The notes: generated by a model from the sequence alone, not told the origin. A stretch of 64,000 nucleotides of DNA from R-RK-3 sp963834945 (GCA_963834945.1 CAWIDT010000005.1:496001-560000); one strand, 5' to 3'. Numbered from the stretch's first letter, positions 38,843-48,930 are shown. Numbers and translations: made by a program.

Positions 38843-38869
38843 GCCGGGCCGCGCACATTGCGGCCCGGC
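38843..38869 (+). terminator. Hairpin after the sugar ABC operon
   Basis: GCCGGGCCGC and GCGGCCCGGC form a perfect 10-bp stem around GCACATT, 11 bases after the stop. A weak T-rich stretch (TGTTCCT) follows, so it is a plausible terminator. Confidence 0.65.
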
Positions 38870-38936
38870 TGTTCCTCGCGCAAAGGCACGCCTCGACACC
38901 GTTGCAACCGCGGCGCGAACTGGCTATTGACGTCGG

Positions 38937-40169
38937 ATGACCGTGCCGATCTCACGACGCGCCTTGCTCGCCGCAGCTCTGGGCGGATTTGCGGCCTGCG
39001 TCCCCGGTGAAGCGCTGCTGGCGCAATCCTCGAAGCTAAGCTTCGACGGCTGGGTGCGCCAGTTCCGCGCCCGCGCCAAGGCGCGCGGCATTTCCGATGC
39101 CGTCTATGACAGCGTCATGCAGGGCCTCAAGCCCGACGTTTCGGTCTATGCGCTGGACCGCGCGCAGCCGGAGTTCCGCGAAAAGGCTTGGCAATATCTG
39201 AACCGGCGCGTATCCGACTGGCGGATCGCGACGGGCAAGGTCCGCGCCCGCGAGCATGAGGCGCTGCTGACGCGCATCGAGAAGGATTACGGTGTCAGAC
39301 CGCTATATCATGCTGGGGCTGTGGGGGATGGAATCCGCCTTCGGCGATGTGGTCGACAACCCCAAGCATATGCGCCCGGTATTCCCGGCGCTCGCCGCGC
39401 TTGCCTGGGGCGAGCCGCGCCGCCGCGGCTATTGGGAAAAGGAGCTGCTCAACGCCCTGGTGATCGTGCAGCGCGGCTGGGGACGCCCGGCGCAGATGAT
39501 CGGCTCCTGGGCCGGCGCCATGGGCCATACGCAGTGGATGCCGGAGGTCTGGCTGAATATGGGCGTCGATTATCGACCGCGACGGGCGCATCTCGCCGTT
39601 CGAGCCGGCCGACGCGCTGGCGGGCACGGCGCGCTATATCGCGGAGCGCGGCAATTACCGGCGCGGCGAGCATTGGGGCTATGAGGTGAAGCTGCCCGCA
39701 CGGATCAGCGCGCGCAGCGGTGGGCGGCGCAGCATCGCGGCCTGGAGCAGGCTGGGCGTGCGGCGGGCGAACGGCAAGGAGTTTCCGCATCCGAAGGAAC
39801 AGGCGCGGCTCTGGCAACCCGCATTGCACGGCCCGGTTTTCCTCATCACGCAGAATTTCCAGGCGGTGAAATCCTACAATCCGTCCGGTCTCTACACGCT
39901 CGCCATCGTGCATCTGGGCGACCGGATCGCCGGGGGCGGCCCGATCCTGCGCGCCCTTCCCCGGCGGCGAGCGGCCGCTGACCTTGGCCGAATTGCAGGA
40001 AGTGCAGAAGCGGTTGACCGCGAGCGGCTTCAATACGGGCGGCACGGACGGCCGGATCGGCCAGGACACGATGCGCGCCGTGCGCGATTTCCAGCTCAAG
40101 GCCGGCATCCAGCCAGCGGACGGCTATGCCGGGCTGAAGGTTCTGGCCAAGCTGCGGCAGACCGGCTGA
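38937..40169 (+). pseudogene. Lytic murein transglycosylase (MltB-like), frameshifted three times as sequenced
   Basis: The parts in order are as follows. An export leader (SRRALLAAALGGFAAC) is followed by SFDGWVRQFRARAKARGISD. The catalytic-region frame has YIMLGLWGMESAFGDVVDNP (catalytic Glu), PVFPALAALAWGEPRRRGYW and GSWAGAMGHTQWMPE. Then comes DGRISPFEPADALAGTARYI through QNFQAVKSYNPSGLYTLAI. Last is a C-terminal peptidoglycan-binding domain (LAELQEVQKRLTASGFNTGG, GQDTMRAVRDFQLKAGI). Breaks are near 39293, 39574 and 39955, each +1. The leader has twin-arginine character and a possible, poor lipobox at FAAC. Confidence 0.88.
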
Positions 40170-40361
40170 CCTCGGGCGCGACGGCGGCGGCTTTCTCTCT
40201 GCCATTGCAATGAAGCGTCGAAGGCGCATCCCGCAATCCACAGGCACGCCATCCCTAATGAGGGAATAACGGGGAAAGAAAAACCGGAACATTGATTTAC
40301 ACGGTCGGCTTACGCTTTGTCCTTATCATGTTCAATTAAATTTCCTCGCCCCCGGTGAAAT

Positions 40362-41655
40362 ATGAATTTGCAGATCCTGAAATCGTCGGCGGCCGACGCC
40401 GCGCACGCTGCTACGCCGTGTCGGCTCTGCGGCACGAACCTGCGCCACAGCCTTGTCGATCTGGGCATGTCGCCGCTCTGCGAAAGCTTCCTGAAAGCCG
40501 ATCGAAATCGACGCGATGGAGCCGTTCTTCCCGCTTCACGCGCTGGTTTGCGACGAATGCTTTCTGGTGCAGCTCAAGCAATATGTCACCCCGGAGCACA
40601 TCTTCCGGGAATATGCGTATTTCTCGTCCTATTCGACGAGCTGGGTCGCCCACGCCAAAGCCTATTGCGAGATGATCGCCAAGCGGCTCGGCCTCGGCGC
40701 GGACAGTCTCGCTGTCGAGCTGGCCAGCAATGACGGCTATCTGCTGCAGCATTTCCTGCCGCTCGGCGTGCCGGTGCTCGGCATCGAGCCGGCCGCCAAT
40801 GTCGCCGAGGTCGCGATCGCCAAGGGCGTCCCCAGCCTCACCGAGTTCTTCGGCGTCGCGCTGGCGCAGCGCCTCGTGGCGGAGGGCAAGCAGGCCGATC
40901 TGATCGCGGGCAACAACGTGCTCGCCCAGGTGCCGGACCTGAACGATTTCGTCGCCGGGATGCAGATCCTGCTGAAGCCGGAAGGCGTCATCACGCTGGA
41001 GTTCCCGCATCTGGAACGGCTGATGGCGGAAAACCAGTTCGACACCATCTATCACGAGCATTTCTCCTATTTCTCCTTCGTCACCGTGGAGAAAATGGCC
41101 GCCCGGCACGGGCTGAAGCTGATCGATGTGGAGGAACTGCCGACGCATGGCGGCTCCTTGCGCGTCTATCTCGCCCATGAGAGCGCCGCGCATCGCCCCT
41201 CGCCCGCCGTGGCGGCGCTGCTCGCCCGCGAGGAAGCTCAGGGCTTTCTCGATCTCGCGACCTATGCCTCATTCGCCGAACAGGTGAAGCGCACCAAGCG
41301 CAAGCTGCTGGCGGCGCTGATCGCCATCAAGAACGAGGGCAAGACCATCGTCGGCTATGGCGCGCCGGGCAAGGGCAACACGCTGCTGAACTATTGCGGC
41401 ATCGGCACCGACTTCCTCGACTTCACCGTCGACCGCAACCCTTACAAGCACGGCCGCTTCACGCCGGGCATGCACATTCCCATCCGCCCCGTGGAGGCGC
41501 TCGCAGAAGCGCGGCCAGACTACATCTTCATCCTGCCGTGGAACCTGAAGCAGGAAATCATCCAGCAGCTGACCGGCTCCGGCGCCATTTCGGCCAAATT
41601 CATCGTGCCGATCCCGGAAGTCATCATCATCGACCCGAAGGACATCCGCTCATGA
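40362..41655 (+). pseudogene. Class I methyltransferase of the nucleotide-sugar C-methyltransferase type, frameshifted as sequenced
   Basis: The first frame contains a zinc-binding start typical of this family (TPCRLCGTNLRHSLVDLGMS, PLCESFLKAD). Register is lost near 40505 by one extra base in an A run. The second frame continues with EPFFPLHALVCDECFLVQLK (two more Cys), the SAM-binding stretch SLAVELASNDGYLLQHFLPL, GVPVLGIEPAANVAEVA, the catalytic region around YHEHFSYFSF, and the C-terminal GYGAPGKGNTLLNYCGIGTD. Known relatives such as TylCIII and NovU add a C-methyl group to NDP-hexoses. It is followed, with a four-base overlap, by a nucleotidyltransferase gene. Confidence 0.88.
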
Positions 41656-42468
41656 AAGTCGTTCTGTTCTGCGGCGGCCTCGGAACGCGCATCCGGGAAT
41701 ATTCCGAAAGCATCCCCAAGCCCATGATCCCCGTCGGCCATCAGCCGATCATGTGGCACATCATGCAGTATTACAGCCAGTATGGGCACCGCGACTTCGT
41801 GCTGTGCCTGGGCTATAAGGCCAACATCATCAAGGACTTCTTCCTCAATTACCGGCCGCAATCCTTCGCCGATTGCGTCGTGTCGCAGCATGGCGAGAAG
41901 GTGGAATTCCTCAGCGCGCTGCCGGAGGATTGGCGCGTCTCGCTGATCGACACCGGCATCTGGCGCAATATCGGCGAACGGCTCTGGGCGGTGCGCGATC
42001 ACGTCAAGGGCGAGGAGATGTTCCTGGCCAATTACAGCGACGGGCTCTCGGACGTCAATCTGAACGAGGTGATCGACAAGTTCAAGCGCAGCGGCAAGAT
42101 CGCCTGCTTCCTCGCCATCCGTCCGCCGCTCACCTATCACCTCGTCGATATGGAAGACGATGGCAGGGTGCGCGAATTCCGCGCCTCCGACCGCTCCGAC
42201 ATCTGGATCAATGGCGGCTATTTCATTCTGCGCCCGCAGATTTTCGACTATATGCGCCCCGGCGAGGAGCTGGTGCTGGAGCCGTTCAAGCGGCTCATCG
42301 CCGACAATCAGCTCATGGCCTTCAAGCATGAGGGCTTCTGGCGCTCCATGGACACGCTGCGCGACCGGCAATTGCTGGAAGATCTGGTCGAAAAGGGCAA
42401 CATGCCCTGGGTCGTCCAGCCGGAGGCGGCGCCGAGCAGCGTCGCCCTTCCTGGCGGCGGGCGAATGA
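41652..42468 (+). CDS. Sugar nucleotidyltransferase (RfbF-like glucose-1-phosphate cytidylyltransferase family)
   Basis: The protein begins MKVVLFCGGLGTRIREYSES, with the nucleotide-binding GGLGTR motif and IPKPMIPVGHQPIMWHIMQY. It contains FLANYSDGLSDVNLNEVIDK and the sugar-binding GYFILRPQIFDYMRP. This matches the RfbF family, which makes CDP-glucose for deoxysugar synthesis. As sequenced the frame runs into the next gene without a stop. One base too many in GCCCTTC (42454-42460) explains this. Removing it gives a stop at 42466-42468 that overlaps the next ATG (ATGA). About 271 residues are expected. Confidence 0.85.
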
Positions 42469-43116
42469 GAGCGCTGCCGCTCGCCCGGCCGGGCGAGCCG
42501 CTCTCCGTTCTGTGCCTGGGCGCGCATTCGGACGATATCGAAATCGGCGCCGGCGGCACGATCCTGGGCTGGCTGGCCGCAGGGGTCAGGGTGCACGCGC
42601 ATTGGTGCGTGCTGAGCGCGAGCGGCGCCAGGGCCGATGAAGCCGCCGGGTCGGCCAACGCGTTTCTCGAAGGCGCCGCCGAACCGACGCTGGAGCTGAA
42701 AGATTTCCGCGACGGGTATTTTCCCCATCAGCCCGAGGTCAAGGACTGGTTCGAGGATCTGCGGCGCCGCGTCCGGCCGGATGTGGTGCTCACGCATCGC
42801 CGCGACGACGCGCATCAGGATCACCGCCACGTCTGCAATCTCACCTGGAACAGCTTCCGCGACCATCTCATCCTCGAATATGAAATTCCGAAATGGGACG
42901 GCGACACCGCCCAGCCGAATGTCTACATGCCGCTGGCGGCCGACGATCATGGAGCGCAAGACGGCGCTGCTGCTCCGGCATTTCGGCACGCAGCGCTCCA
43001 AGGACTGGTTCGACGCCGAGACCTTTCGCGGCCTCGCCCGCCTGCGCGGCATGGAATGCCGGGCGCCCGAGCGCTACGCCGAAGGCTTCGTGATGCGCAA
43101 GGCGGTGCTGGGCTAG
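42465..43116 (+). pseudogene. PIG-L/LmbE family deacetylase, frameshifted as sequenced
   Basis: The protein begins with the LmbE fold: LSVLCLGAHSDDIEIGAGGT, with the zinc-binding AHSDD motif in place of the usual AHPDD. VVLTHRRDDAHQDHRHVCNL follows, with the downstream metal and catalytic histidines. The frame breaks near 42945. The next frame reads IMERKTALLLRHFGTQRSKDWF and then FRGLARLRGMECRAPERYAE to the end. Members remove N-acetyl groups from sugars or thiol-sugars. In this cassette it probably deacetylates an amino sugar of a surface polymer. Confidence 0.88.
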
Positions 43117-43117
43117 C

Positions 43118-43220
43118 GCACGATCGGGAAAAGTGGACGCCGGTTTTCCCGAAAAATCGTGCGAAAATAATGAAATTTAGAGCAAGATCGATTCCGCCTA
43201 ATCCGATCCCGCTCTAGAGC
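43118..43220. repeat. Intergenic palindromic repeat, family B
   Basis: GCACGATCGGGAAAA at the left is mirrored by TTTTCCCG and AATCGTGC (outer arms GCACGAT at 43118-43124 and ATCGTGC at 43156-43162). The core AAGTGGACGCCGGTTTT is related to the family A core. The segment then runs through AGAGCAAGATCGATTCC to CCGCTCTAGAGC. It lies between convergent genes and could end both transcripts. Confidence 0.7.
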
Positions 43221-43396
43221 GCTTCCCGAAAGATGTTACGCGGCTTCCGGATAAGAAGCGCGGCAGGCGAAGGTTCTAGCCACGTCGTCCCGGAAGACGC
43301 GTTAGCGGCTATCCGGGATCCAATGCCGGCGCCGCCGATCGATCGCAAAAATTTGGGAGAGTAGGCCCCGGCTCTGCCGGCCGGTGCGACAAGGTT

Positions 43397-44738
43397 TCAG
43401 CCCTCGCTTGCCACATTTATCCGGCGCTGCACCACTTGCGACGGCCGGCCCACCAGATGGGCCTCCACCCCGTCATTCAGCGCCCGCGCATAAATCTCTA
43501 GCGCGCCGTCCAGCGCGTCGACCGTGCAATCGATGTCCGCATCCGAATGCGTGTAGCTGACCGTCAGCGACGGCGCGATGACGCCGCGCCGGATCATCTC
43601 CTGCAGGAACAGCGTAGCGGAACGCCTGGCTGGGCTGGCCGTCCATGCCGCGCGTGCCGTAGAGCAGGCAGACCGGTCGGCCGCTCAGCGTGACATGATC
43701 GCCCAAACCGCGCCGTGCGATCGCTTGCGCGAGCCCGGTGCGCAACCTGTCGCCCGCCGCCGTCAGCCGCTCGACCACCGGCTCCTCGTCATAGATGCGC
43801 ATCGTCGCCATGGCGGCGGCAAGCGCATGCGTCTCGGCGCCATGGGTGGTGGAGAGCAGGAACACGCGCGGCTTGTCGGTATGATCGAGCCCGCCGAGCC
43901 GCATATATTCGCGCTGACCGGCGAGCGCCGAGATGGAAAAGCCGTTGCCCAGCGCTTTGCCGAAGGTGCACAGATCCGGCACGATGTCGTAGACATGCTG
44001 CGCGCCGCGCTTGTGCCAGCGAAAGCCGGTGATCATCTCGTCGATGATGAACAGCGCGCCGTTCGCGTGACACAGCGCTTTCAACTCGTGCAGGAAATCG
44101 TCGCGCGGGTCGTCGCTGCGGGCGGCTTCCAGGATGCAGCAGGCGATGCGGCCGGGATGCCGGGCGAACATCGCCCTGGCGCTCTCCAGATCATTGTAGC
44201 GGAACGTCACCGAGAGCGCGTTGATCGCCTCCGGCACGCCGGCGCCCATCGGCGTCGGGCCGATGAACCAGTCATCGACCGAGAAGAACGGATGATCGCC
44301 GCAATAGGCGACCAGATCGCGATCCGTATAGGCGCGGGCGAGCTTCACGGCGGCCGAGGTCGCGTCCGAGCCGTTCTTGCAGAACTTCACCATGTCGGCG
44401 GTGCCGATCAGCGACAGGAAGCGCTCGGCGCATTCCACTTCCAGCGGGCTCGGCCGGGTGAAATTGCAGCCGCGCGACAGATCCGCCTTAACCGCCTCGA
44501 CGACGGCCGGATAGGCATGGCCCAGGCCGACGGCGCGGTTGCCCATGCCATATTCGATATATTCGTTGCCGTCCGCATCCCACACATGGCAGCCGCTTCC
44601 GCGCGCGATGAAGCCAGGCGCCAGAACCGGATATTGGTCGTCGCCCTTGGCGTAGGTGTGCGAGCCGCCGGGGATGAGCCGATGCGCCCGTTTTTGCAGG
44701 TCGGCGGAAATGGGAAAGCGCGGGGAATGCAAAGTCAC
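43397..44738 (-). pseudogene. Class III aminotransferase (glutamate-1-semialdehyde aminomutase-like), frameshifted as sequenced
   Basis: The protein shows LIPGGSHTYAKGDDQYPVLA, WDADGNEYIEYGMGNRAVGL, FCKNGSDATSAAVKLARAYT, FIIDEMITGFRWHKRGAQHV and the PLP-lysine segment DLCTFGKALGNGFSISALAG. These fit the HemL-like branch of class III aminotransferases. The break near 43615 is one extra base; the next frame continues LFLQEMIRRGVIAPSLTVSY and THSDADIDCTVDALDGALEI to the end. A GTG start at 44738 with GAGG upstream is preferred to a TTG at 44765. Its place next to the sugar genes suggests a transaminase for a sugar or similar ketone rather than heme synthesis. Confidence 0.85.
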
Positions 44739-44857
44739 GCGGGTAAGCCTCACATTTCGGTGCAATCGCTTCGGCAGCGCTCAACGTCTGCGCGAAGCCC
44801 GCCAAAACTACACGGAAATGGTTAGCCCGACCTTATATCTCACGCCGTTTGTCACAG

Positions 44858-44883
44858 AAAAAGGCCGGAACGGGTCCGGCCTT
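44858..44883 (-). terminator. Rho-independent terminator of the DUF2147 gene
   Basis: On the minus strand AAGGCCGGA and TCCGGCCTT (9 bp) form a stem around CCCGT, followed by TTTTT. It lies 29 bases beyond the stop of the DUF2147 gene. Confidence 0.85.
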
Positions 44884-44911
44884 CGCAATCCATCCGAGCC
44901 GGCCCGTGCGA

Positions 44912-45334
44912 CTATTGTACGCGCGTCCAGGTCGGCCCCTGGCAGATGAGGCCGCCGAGCACGCAGCCCTGAAGCTTCAGGTGGGTCTTGTCGACCACTG
45001 TCACCGTGCCGCTATAGGTTTCTCCGTCGAGCGTGTTGTAGAGCTTGCCCGACCAGGTCGCCTCCCCGCTTTTCTTGCCGCCATTCATGATGGTGACGCC
45101 CACCACCGGCCGGTTGCGCAGCTTGGGATCGGGATTCTTTACGTCCTTGCGGCTCGGGTCGGTGACCTTGACGATGGTGGCGCAAAGTCCGCCGCCGCAT
45201 TTCGCCACCTTGATGTGCGAGCCGTTTTCCGGATTGAGCCAGACGCCGAACGCGTCATCAGCCGATTGCGCGAAGCTCGGCCCCGCGCCGAAAACCAACA
45301 CCCCGGCGCACAGCGCCGCCATTGCGAAACGCAT
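44912..45334 (-). CDS. DUF2147 domain protein, secreted
   Basis: The 140-residue protein has a Sec signal peptide (MRFAMAALCAGVLVFGAGPS, cleavage expected after FAQ). A DUF2147 domain follows: DAFGVWLNPENGSHIKVAKC, GGGLCATIVKVTD, LYNTLDGETYSGTVTVVDK and HLKLQGCVLGGLICQGPTW. Four cysteines could form two disulfides in the periplasm. The role of the family is unknown. A good terminator follows. Confidence 0.93.
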   Translation of the reverse strand: MRFAMAALCAGVLVFGAGPSFAQSADDAFGVWLNPENGSHIKVAKCGGGLCATIVKVTDPSRKDVKNPDPKLRNRPVVGVTIMNGGKKSGEATWSGKLYNTLDGETYSGTVTVVDKTHLKLQGCVLGGLICQGPTWTRVQ

Positions 45335-45637
45335 CTTGTTACATCCTCCCTGATGACCGGCTGGGCCGGCACGATGTTCTTTCCCCGCGCATCCGCCGAA
45401 GAACCACGCGAGCCGTGAAATCTAGCACCCGTTGACCTTAGGGTAAAGGCAGGGGGAGGAGCGGGGATTGGCTCGTGTTGGGCTTCTGGTCAGTGGTGAA
45501 AGCGGACGCCAAGCCAAAGCGTCCCTAAGGACGAGGCCGCGCAAGCGTGTCTGGAGCATCGGACCGGAAAGCGCTAAGCAGATTTGGGGTGCCGCCGCCA
45601 AAACCAATCGATGAAGCGGCGTATCGGGCCGCGCCAC
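45335..45637. other. Intergenic region, nothing recognised
   Basis: This 303-base gap has no plausible gene or repeat. It must hold the promoter of the DUF2147 gene and the 3' end of the TRAP gene's transcript. No strong sigma-70 pair is apparent. Confidence 0.5.
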
Positions 45638-46693
45638 TTACTGTCCTTTGAACCCGTTCGCCGCCGGGCCGGCGCTGCAGCAGGGTTGCTGACGCAGTTT
45701 GGCATAAGCCTCCATCAGCTCGCTCGCAAACTCGCCGGTCTGCTCCAGATAATTCGTGAAGACGTCCGCGCTGCACGCTCGCCACTCCGCGACATCTGCC
45801 GGGGCCAGCTCGTAGATCTGCATGCCCTTACTTCGGGCGAACTCGAAACCGGCGGTCTCCAGCATCGCCGCCCTCTCGCGGGCGCGGCGTTCGACGGTTC
45901 GCGCCTCCTTGATGAAGATTTGCTGCTGCGTTTCGCTGAGCTGCCGCCAACTATTCTCGTTGATGACAACGAGAAATTCGATTGTCGCGTGGTCGGTTTT
46001 CGTGACCGCGCGCGACACCTCCCACAGGCCCAGCGTCTTAACGGAGGCGATACCGCTCATGCTGGCGTCGATTGTGCCGTCCTTCAGCCTGTCATGGATT
46101 TTCGACGCGGCGACATCGATCGGCACGCCTCCGCAATATGTGACCAGACTGGCCATGGTCTCGCTGTTGACCCGCGTCTTTAGACCCTTGAGCTGATCGG
46201 GATTCCGGAGGTCTCCATCCTTCGTAGTATAAAACACTTGTGAGCCGATCGTTTGCCACCACAACACGCGTACTCCCATCGATATGAGGATCGCGTTGTC
46301 GATGAGCTGCCTCATTTCGCTGTCCGGGCTCGTCGCCGCGTGGACCAATGCCTCGAAATTGAACAGGAATGGCTGCTCCATGATGCTGGCCGCCGGAATA
46401 ACCTTGGTGACCTGATTGAGGCCGGCGACGCCCATCTCGACCGCCCCGGATTTGACGGCGTCGAGAGCCTGGTAGTCGACATCAAGCTTATCGAGGATCT
46501 CGATTGTGACGGCATTTTCCGTCTCGCGCTCTACCGCGACCTTGAAATCGGCAACGCTCTTGCCTTGGAAAGGGTCGGTGATGGGGAACTGCAAGGTGAG
46601 CCTGAGTTTCAGCGGTTCGGCATGCCCCGGCGCTATCGCCAACACCGCGAGCAGTACGCAACAGGAAAAAACGCGAAAAATCTGTGCCGCCAT
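45638..46693 (-). CDS. TRAP transporter substrate-binding protein (DctP type)
   Basis: The 351-residue protein has a signal peptide (FRVFSCCVLLAVLAIAPGHA). The DctP fold follows: LKLRLTLQFPITDPFQGKSV, FKVAVERETENAVTIEILDK, AVKSGAVEMGVAGLNQV, the ligand-site region QVFYTTKDGDLRNPDQLKGL (the conserved RNPxDLKG-like pattern), and a helical C-terminal lobe. No DctQ or DctM membrane genes lie nearby, so it is an orphan binding protein. The start is MAAQIFR; an upstream in-frame extension is not convincing. A TATAAT box lies just upstream. Confidence 0.9.
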   Translation of the reverse strand: MAAQIFRVFSCCVLLAVLAIAPGHAEPLKLRLTLQFPITDPFQGKSVADFKVAVERETENAVTIEILDKLDVDYQALDAVKSGAVEMGVAGLNQVTKVIPAASIMEQPFLFNFEALVHAATSPDSEMRQLIDNAILISMGVRVLWWQTIGSQVFYTTKDGDLRNPDQLKGLKTRVNSETMASLVTYCGGVPIDVAASKIHDRLKDGTIDASMSGIASVKTLGLWEVSRAVTKTDHATIEFLVVINENSWRQLSETQQQIFIKEARTVERRARERAAMLETAGFEFARSKGMQIYELAPADVAEWRACSADVFTNYLEQTGEFASELMEAYAKLRQQPCCSAGPAANGFKGQ

Positions 46694-47232
46694 AAAACGG
46701 AATGAATTGTAATTATATGGCAAGATATTGACGTGGACACAGTCGCGGCCCCGAAATGGTCCCGCTGCGGCCAAGGTTCACGGTGGTCGGCCAGGTTCAT
46801 TCCGCACCCACGTCGGGCGTTTGGGTGATTTCCTGGAGGAGCGGGATGCAACGACGATCGACCGAAACGGCGTGAAATTTAACCGCCTTTGGATAGCAGA
46901 GCCGCATCGCGGATGCGGTTTAGGCCTCGATTGCTGCAAAAGCTCGAGACCGTCGCGCGATCCAAAGATCCGGTGGTCGGATTTCTAAGGACGGTTGCTG
47001 CACGCAAACCTATCAGGGCAACGCTGTCAGGTTTATGGGTCCTCGATAATCGCCCTCGACGTCTGGTTCAGTAAGGCGGGCCGGCCTCTCTTGTCATCCC
47101 TCGCGAGTTGAGTGGCCGGAGAGACGCGAGCGCGGAACTCGACCGAAACACGACCGAACGGAATTCGCTGTTCCCTTCCAAAAATGCTCAGCCGCCCGCG
47201 ATGCATTTCGCGTCCCTCCTACCAACAACGGT
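46694..47232. other. Long intergenic region, nothing recognised
   Basis: These 540 bases have no frame resembling a protein family. They hold the promoter of the TRAP gene on the left. They may be decayed coding DNA, but nothing can be named. Confidence 0.5.
46712..46717 (-). promoter_or_regulatory. Candidate -10 box for the TRAP gene
   Basis: The minus-strand sequence TATAAT occurs 19 bases before the ATG at 46693 in an AT-rich patch. No matching -35 box is clear. Confidence 0.4.
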
Positions 47233-47670
47233 TCAAAGGGCCAGGCGCAAATGTGGACGTCCGTCGGATGTCCGTTCCGCCGTCATGCCGGATCGGTCAA
47301 CAACGCAGCTCACGCGCTGCCGGAATGCAGAAAAGCTGGCGAATTTCACGACATCGACCGGCTCATCGAACTTCAGCGTAACGCGGTAGCGATCGTCCGA
47401 TCCAAGCGCCCCGACCCCGATCACCTCGGCGCGGAACGGCTGGCCCAGATATTCGCCGCTCACCCGCGCTCCCAGATCCACCGGGCATGATGGCGGCCGG
47501 TTTCCTATCGCGGCAAAGAGTGTGTTCCAATCCTTGTAGCCAAGTTGATAGGCAAGCAACTCCAGCGATCCGCTGTGGCCGACAAGCATCCCGTCACGCG
47601 CAAGACCCTCACGCAGCCTTTTCGCCTGACTTTTTAGTTCATCGAGAGATGTTCGCAGTCTATTCATCAT
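47233..47670 (-). CDS. Glyoxalase-related protein (PF20066-like domain)
   Basis: The 145-residue protein starts with a helical domain that fits the glyoxalase-related family: SLDELKSQAKRLREGLARDG, SGSLELLAYQLGYKDWNTLF. A second part of mixed strands follows: ARVSGEYLGQPFRAEVIGVG, YRVTLKFDEPVDVVKFASF. The DWNTLFAA motif is the best marker. The function is unknown. The ATG at 47670 has GAGGCG just upstream and is preferred to one three codons earlier. Confidence 0.75.
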   Translation of the reverse strand: MMNRLRTSLDELKSQAKRLREGLARDGMLVGHSGSLELLAYQLGYKDWNTLFAAIGNRPPSCPVDLGARVSGEYLGQPFRAEVIGVGALGSDDRYRVTLKFDEPVDVVKFASFSAFRQRVSCVVDRSGMTAERTSDGRPHLRLAL

Positions 47671-48084
47671 TCGCCTCATTCAGTGTCATCAGCGGAAACC
47701 GAATGGTGCTCGCATTGCCATCAGACCGCGTGTCACTAAAATGGGCGGCTGCGAATATCCAGGAGACTTCACCAAAGCTTACGCTTGCGAGCGGCAGGCG
47801 TCTCGAACCTGCTGACAAGTTAAACAAGGCGCCGCGCCTGTCAACAAAATCAGTCGGCAGGTGATGGCCGCCGTGACCGGACACCCTTCGAAGCCAGGGG
47901 AGCAGCAGGCGTTGGCTCGGTTTGGGCTTCGGCTTTGCAGTGGAGGCCACAACAGGATGCAGCCCTCTCACTTTCAGCTTCGACACGTTGCATTCAGAAA
48001 GCGTGTTCCAAAAATATCTGTGGGCGATAGCCGGTTTTGCGCCGCCGCGCAGGACGCGTTCATGGCGCCGTCGAGAGAGGACAG
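47671..48084. other. Divergent intergenic region, nothing recognised
   Basis: This gap of about 410 bases separates two divergent genes and so must hold both promoters. No promoter pair, repeat or RNA is clear. Confidence 0.45.
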
Positions 48085-48930
48085 ATGATCGTCGCAAGGG
48101 CAAAATTGAGGATCGCCGGATTGGCCATTGCGCTTTTTGCCGCAACACCTATGGCGGCGGTTGCGCAACACGGAGGTCACCCTGGCGGACCGCTTTTCGA
48201 TCTTTTCGGCGCCATCGGGGGCCAGGCGCTGGAGATCAACAGAGAGGCCATGCGCGTTTATAAGTCCGCGCCGCGTGCTGGCACCTGTGCGGAACGCCGT
48301 GAAGAGTTGCTCGCCCTTCTCCCCGAAGCCTTGCGTTTCGGCCGCTATGCACGCGACATTTACGCGGGCGGTCACGGCGCGGAGATGGAGGCGGCCGGCG
48401 TAACGAAGCTGGATCTCGGCAATGACCGCAGCGCCTATTACGACCACGCGGGGCGGCGCTATGCGGAGGTTCAGCTCGAGCCGGACCATCAGCAGGCCGT
48501 GGTCATATTTCAAGGCACGCGGCTTTCGATCGGGAGCGATATTTCCACCGATGTTCTCAGCTTCGTCGGTATCGAAACCGCTTATTATGCCTGGGCGGCT
48601 TCGCTGGTCGCGCAGATCGTGCGCGAGCATCCGGGGATGGCGGTCGTCGTGACCGGCGACTCGCTCGGTGGTGGATTGGCGCTCTATGCCGTGCTTCACA
48701 ATCCTGGTGTGCGGGGGGTCGTGTTCAACCCGGCGGGGCTGTCCCAGCTCACATGGGCCAGCGCTGACCCATCCGAGCGCGCCCGGACCAATGCGGTCGG
48801 TTACCGTAATCTCGACGCGCAGCTGGTTGCGTATCGAGCCAGTGACAGCCCTCTCATTGGCCGGCCGTTCGGTCCTCCCTGGCCACATTTTCGTGGTCCA
48901 GACCAGCGCCTTCGGGCAGATGCTGCATAG
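48085..48930 (+). CDS. Secreted lipase-like alpha/beta hydrolase
   Basis: The protein has a signal peptide (LRIAGLAIALFAATPMAAVA) and a helical stretch with AERREELLALLPEALRFGRY. A lipase-like core follows: QAVVIFQGTRLSIGSDISTD with an oxyanion-type loop, and the nucleophile elbow VVVTGDSLGGGLALYAVLHN (G-x-S-x-G with Ser). The annotated end at 48930 is probably wrong. Near 48874 one extra base seems present, and the +1 frame continues LPGHIFVVQTSAFGQMLHSA to a stop at 49024. That tail fits the protein better. The substrate is unknown. Confidence 0.75.
   Translation: MIVARAKLRIAGLAIALFAATPMAAVAQHGGHPGGPLFDLFGAIGGQALEINREAMRVYKSAPRAGTCAERREELLALLPEALRFGRYARDIYAGGHGAEMEAAGVTKLDLGNDRSAYYDHAGRRYAEVQLEPDHQQAVVIFQGTRLSIGSDISTDVLSFVGIETAYYAWAASLVAQIVREHPGMAVVVTGDSLGGGLALYAVLHNPGVRGVVFNPAGLSQLTWASADPSERARTNAVGYRNLDAQLVAYRASDSPLIGRPFGPPWPHFRGPDQRLRADAA

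Noticed and set aside
36549..43116. Programmed frameshifting as an explanation of the many +1 breaks
   Set aside because: The breaks lie in unrelated genes, lack a common slippery heptamer, and need removal of a base rather than a ribosome slip at a shared signal. Insertion errors explain them better.
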